Assembly: GCA_947442115.1 (NCBI GenBank)
Contig: CANEVK010000096.1
Coordinates: 1-9,082, forward strand
DNA length: 9,082 bases
Reading direction: 5' to 3'
From: Bacteriovoracaceae bacterium
Lineage (GTDB): Bacteria; Bdellovibrionota; Bacteriovoracia; Bacteriovoracales; Bacteriovoracaceae
Below the pieces are notes generated by a model. It was not told the origin of the DNA, ran no database searches, and saw nothing but the letters and a program-made list of their open reading frames with translations. Positions 6,826 to 9,082 of the stretch are shown piece by piece (the stretch's first letter is position 1; each line of letters begins with the position of its first letter). A program made the position numbers and the translations under genes.

Positions 6826-7009
6826 ATATACTCCCTATAATGTCGTTATGATCTCTTATTGTGATTATCTCTTCGGTTTGAATTTAAATAAAGTTCAGTG
6901 TTACTCCAGAGCTTTTAGTTTTTGTAACTACTTGTTTTTAATGGGGCTTGGCGTTTTCTGACCAGTCTTGCTCTGGCGCAAAAAGTTGGCAGTTTTATGG
7001 GGAGGCGGC

Positions 7010-7013
7010 GGAG
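7010..7013 (+). promoter_or_regulatory. Ribosome binding site of the leader ORF
   Basis: GGAG at 7010-7013, five bases before the ATG at 7019, within a purine-rich GGGGAGGCGGCGGAG tract. It is the only good Shine-Dalgarno sequence upstream of the pilin-like gene, whose own start at 7087 has none. It therefore probably serves both ORFs through coupling. Confidence 0.55.
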
Positions 7014-7018
7014 TTTAA

Positions 7019-7090
7019 ATGATTGAATTCAACCCCCTTCCCAAGAAATTTGTTCCTATTTTTCAAGACATGGTTAAGATGTTCTTATGA
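7019..7090 (+). CDS. 23-residue leader ORF overlapping the pilin-like gene by ATGA
   Basis: Short ORF with ATG at 7019 and TGA at 7088-7090, encoding 23 residues from MIEFNPLPKKF to a hydrophobic Met/Phe-rich end. It has a well-spaced GGAG. Its stop overlaps the start of the next gene as ATGA (start 7087-7089, stop 7088-7090), a classic arrangement for translational coupling. It is in a different reading frame from the pilin-like gene, and an in-frame TAA at 7075-7077 prevents that gene from starting earlier. The peptide is not a signal peptide and shows no known motif. It may act only to deliver ribosomes to the pilin start, or it may be a chance ORF. Confidence 0.45.
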   Translation: MIEFNPLPKKFVPIFQDMVKMFL

Positions 7091-8343
7091 ATACAAAAAA
7101 TCTACTAAAGTCAGTTTCAGGTTTTTCAATGGTCGAAATCATGGTGGCGGCTGCACTTCTTGGAGGTCTATCTCTAGGGGTGGTCAAACTCATGGAAAAC
7201 GCCAATAAGGCTTCAAAGACAATTGAAGTCAAAGACGACATCATTCAAATGGAGCGTTTGATTACAGATGTCCTGAACAGCCCAAACAACTGCGAAGCCA
7301 CTCTTGGTGAAAAAACCATCGGAAGTAATATTCCTGTGATCTATCAAATCATCAATAACCAGCCAGTCCCTAAATTCAGTGTCTCAACTGCAACATCCAA
7401 TTCAATTCAGATCACATCCATGAAAATCAAAAATGTAGACCCGAATGGAAGTGATGGTTCTACAGCTCTGGCAAGTCTAGAGGTTACTTTTAAAAAACCC
7501 AATGGCGCCCTTGGTGGTTCCGAAATCAAAAAAGAAATCGTACTCAATGCAAATCTTTGTCAGAAAAAATGGATAAAACATACTGTCATGAAGGATCTCA
7601 TTAGTCTGTGTAATGGGAAGATAGTAGATGGACCAAATAAATGGGGGAGCACCTACTGGGCCGCTTGTCAGGATTGTTCCATGCTTTCGTCAAAGACGAT
7701 TTACTCCTGTCAGTCCCGGGGTGGTACAGGTGTTGATATTGGAAATATCAGTAAAATCGCCTGCTATAATTTAGGTGGTACTTTTGATGATGTAACCTCA
7801 AATTGCGATATTAAAGAAAAAGTCACCCAGGATAGTTGTTATGCTCTTGGGGGACAAATTAATCCGCAAGGAGAATGTCGGTTTGATAATGCTAAGTACA
7901 CTCTAGCAGATTTTATTAAAGAGCTAGCCAAGAAAGAGGCTCCTGAATGTGTAGTGCTTCCTGCCTGTGGTGGGAAGTATCCAAATCAGATTTCTATCTT
8001 TAAAGTTAAAACGGATGTTGCATCAAATTATACAGAGTACAAAATTAAATGTACTGCTAATTATCAAAGGTACTGGTGGCAGGGTGGATTGCTCAATACA
8101 CCAAATGCAAAGTCTCTTCTTTGCGCCGCTAACTATAGTCAGTACGGTTCGACGACTCAAAGTTGCGAGACTGTAAGCCGTAGTTCAGCTGCGACCTGCT
8201 ATAATCCAGATTGGATTTTATCTTGTTCGGGATGTGGGAGTGGATGCTTTGAGAAAAAAAGCCAATCTTGCAGCATAGTTTCAAGTGACGTGAAGACAGA
8301 AACAGTTATTGGTGATGCGTTCCTGTATAACTGCTGTAGATAA
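7087..8343 (+). CDS. Cysteine-rich type IV pilin-like (minor pilin/pseudopilin) protein
   Basis: The N-terminus has a class III (prepilin) signal: a short basic leader ending at Gly12, then FSMVEIMVAAALLGGLSL with Glu at position 5 of the mature form. Prepilin peptidase should cut after Gly12 and N-methylate Phe13. The hydrophobic helix runs to about residue 34, followed by an alpha-helical stretch (to about 65). At 418 residues it is much longer than a major pilin, which suggests a minor pilin, pseudopilin or tip adhesin. The region from residue 158 is very rich in cysteine (22 in the whole protein). It includes a repeated C-x3-GG unit at Cys208, Cys226 and Cys251, and a terminal cluster LSCSGCGSGCF. 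The cysteines imply an oxidised extracellular fold or possible metal binding. The start lacks its own SD and overlaps the upstream leader ORF. Its TAA is immediately followed by the stop of the convergent gene, with no bases between. The ligand is unknown. Confidence 0.88.
   Translation: MNTKNLLKSVSGFSMVEIMVAAALLGGLSLGVVKLMENANKASKTIEVKDDIIQMERLITDVLNSPNNCEATLGEKTIGSNIPVIYQIINNQPVPKFSVSTATSNSIQITSMKIKNVDPNGSDGSTALASLEVTFKKPNGALGGSEIKKEIVLNANLCQKKWIKHTVMKDLISLCNGKIVDGPNKWGSTYWAACQDCSMLSSKTIYSCQSRGGTGVDIGNISKIACYNLGGTFDDVTSNCDIKEKVTQDSCYALGGQINPQGECRFDNAKYTLADFIKELAKKEAPECVVLPACGGKYPNQISIFKVKTDVASNYTEYKIKCTANYQRYWWQGGLLNTPNAKSLLCAANYSQYGSTTQSCETVSRSSAATCYNPDWILSCSGCGSGCFEKKSQSCSIVSSDVKTETVIGDAFLYNCCR
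7708..7878 (+). repeat. Three C-x3-GG units in the pilin-like protein
   Basis: The protein has CQSRGG (from codon 7708), CYNLGGTFDDVTSNC (7762-7806) and CYALGGQINPQGEC (7837-7878). The last two share C-Y-x-L-G-G, then 8-9 residues to a second Cys, which suggests a small disulfide-closed module duplicated in tandem. The DNA copies have diverged, so the duplication is old. Confidence 0.6.
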
Positions 8344-9081
8344 TTAGTAGCTAGACTCGACTTGGATGACAGGTCGGATGACATTTTTAAAGAGCTCAAG
8401 ATCATTTTTTAAGACCATCGCTTTAATGGTTTCAATGTCTGTGGTTGAAATTTTAAATAAGTCCGAATGATTGACTCTTAGAACGTGGTTAATTTTATTG
8501 GGAGCTGATGAGGTATCAACCATAATAAGTTCATTCGGTTTTAAGTGCTGAACAAAATTTCGGTTGAGATCACCAAAAATAAAAAAGACCATGAGGTAAG
8601 TGATCTGATCTTTTTTATCCGCAAATGAGAAAGAGGGATCAAAAAGAACATTCTTTAATCGATAATTAAAATTGAGAAATATATAAAGGCTATTTTCCTG
8701 GTGAAGTGTGCCTTCAAAATGTTCGGGATTTAATTTTAGAAAATCACAAAACTTGATCTCATTTTCAGTCTGACATTTTTTCAAAGAAGCAAGCTCGGTA
8801 ATCTTTTTAATGACTTCTGATGGAGCTTTTGATGTCTGCTCAAGAGGGATTTCAGATTTCTTCTCATCTTTATTAACATCGTATTGAGAAAGAAAATATC
8901 CCAATCCTAGACTTAAAAGGATGAGAAAAAGATAAGGACTTTTTCCAGACTTCTGATTGGTCTTTGGGGGAGGAGTGAATTTTTTTACTCGAGTGGCATC
9001 ATCTGTCTTAACTTGGGGTCTCTTGAGTGATTGATAAGTCCTTTCACCTTGGACATTCTTGGGAGTCTCCTCCTGAGGGGG
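8344..9081 (-). CDS. Single-pass membrane protein with periplasmic domain (N-terminus outside window)
   Basis: The frame is open from its TAA (8344-8346) to the window edge, giving 245 visible residues. A TTG at 8904 could be read as a start but would fall in the middle of a transmembrane helix, so I reject it. The visible N-terminal part is rich in Pro, Lys, Thr and Gln (for example FTPPPKTNQKSGK) and looks disordered and cytoplasmic. A hydrophobic helix follows (PYLFLILLSLGLGYFLS, about 8887-8937), then an acidic and basic linker (DVNKDEKKSE), then a domain of about 150 residues that should be periplasmic. The domain has a CX8C pair (KKCQTENEIKFCDF) and no motif that I recognise. The topology, cytoplasmic N-terminus and periplasmic C-terminus, is inferred from the positive charges before the helix. 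It converges on the pilin-like gene without a gap; a functional link is possible but not shown. Confidence 0.75.
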   Translation of the reverse strand, partial: PPQEETPKNVQGERTYQSLKRPQVKTDDATRVKKFTPPPKTNQKSGKSPYLFLILLSLGLGYFLSQYDVNKDEKKSEIPLEQTSKAPSEVIKKITELASLKKCQTENEIKFCDFLKLNPEHFEGTLHQENSLYIFLNFNYRLKNVLFDPSFSFADKKDQITYLMVFFIFGDLNRNFVQHLKPNELIMVDTSSAPNKINHVLRVNHSDLFKISTTDIETIKAMVLKNDLELFKNVIRPVIQVESSY

Positions 9082-9082
9082 G

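Noticed and set aside
6836..6841. Perfect TATAAT on the + strand
   Set aside because: No -35 box lies 16-18 bases upstream, and the site overlaps the leader and ribosome binding site of the - strand gene; probably chance.
6737..6961. 74-codon ORF on the + strand
   Set aside because: Its first third is antisense to the signal-peptide region of the S/T/P-rich protein, it has no SD, and the peptide shows no recognisable motif.
6906..6976. Inverted pair CCAGAGC / GCTCTGG
   Set aside because: Seven-base arms separated by 57 bases; this is expected by chance and no supporting structure lies between them.
6974..6991. TGGCGCAAAAAGTTGGCA, resembling a sigma-54 -24/-12 element upstream of the pilin-like gene
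   Set aside because: The spacing to the second element is off by one and its essential GC is GG, so it does not meet the sigma-54 consensus.
7023..7208. TTG-started 61-codon ORF overlapping the pilin-like gene
   Set aside because: It is an out-of-frame reading of the prepilin N-terminus with no ribosome binding site at suitable spacing; the 7087 frame has the decisive prepilin motif.
8364..8383. Direct repeat GGATGACA (two copies, 12 bases apart)
   Set aside because: It lies in coding sequence and reflects a V-I-x-x-V-I pattern in the protein; short enough to be chance.

Overview
The window looks like chromosome from a Gram-negative bacterium of fairly low GC content. Several proteins have Sec signal peptides. 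One has a type IV prepilin leader, and three genes form a RimB-like protease / inactive transglutaminase-7TM / RimK-like ligase set. Together with several small secreted proteins of no recognised family and a DUF4149-like membrane protein, this resembles Bdellovibrionota (the Bacteriovorax/Bdellovibrio side). That placement is an inference from style and gene content and is not proven by any marker gene. I see no rRNA, tRNA, CRISPR array, insertion sequence or phage gene.

Layout. (1) Bases 2-2960, + strand: a tight three-gene operon. It holds the 3' part of a retropepsin-like (RimB/COG4067-type) aspartic peptidase, a membrane protein made of a degenerate transglutaminase domain plus about seven helices, and a RimK-related ATP-grasp ligase. 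(2) Bases 4767-2957, - strand: three overlapping genes for a small secreted protein, a four-helix DUF4149-like membrane protein and a DusC-like tRNA-dihydrouridine synthase. The two operons converge and share a TTAA at their stops. (3) Bases 4768-4968: a divergent control region with a 16-bp palindrome and candidate promoters. (4) Bases 4969-6249, +: a secreted phospholipase-D-like protein with two HxK motifs, closed by a perfect 10-bp hairpin that contains its stop codon. (5) Bases 6825-6262, -: a secreted Ser/Thr/Pro-rich protein. (6) Bases 7019-8343, +: a 23-codon leader ORF with a good ribosome binding site, joined by an ATGA overlap to a 418-residue, cysteine-rich, type IV pilin-like protein. 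(7) Bases 9081-8344, -: a single-pass membrane protein whose N-terminus lies outside the window.

How the genes fit together. The first three genes are a recognised co-occurring set. The ligase probably adds an amino acid to a protein or small molecule, the peptidase probably cuts or matures a partner, and the 7TM protein places the process at the inner membrane; the substrate is not known from the sequence. The right half mostly encodes envelope or exported proteins: a PLD-like enzyme, an S/T/P-rich protein, a minor-pilin-like protein and an anchored periplasmic domain. These may serve the cell surface but do not form one clear pathway. The most unusual local structures are the leader ORF coupled to the pilin gene and the Cys-rich repeats of that pilin.
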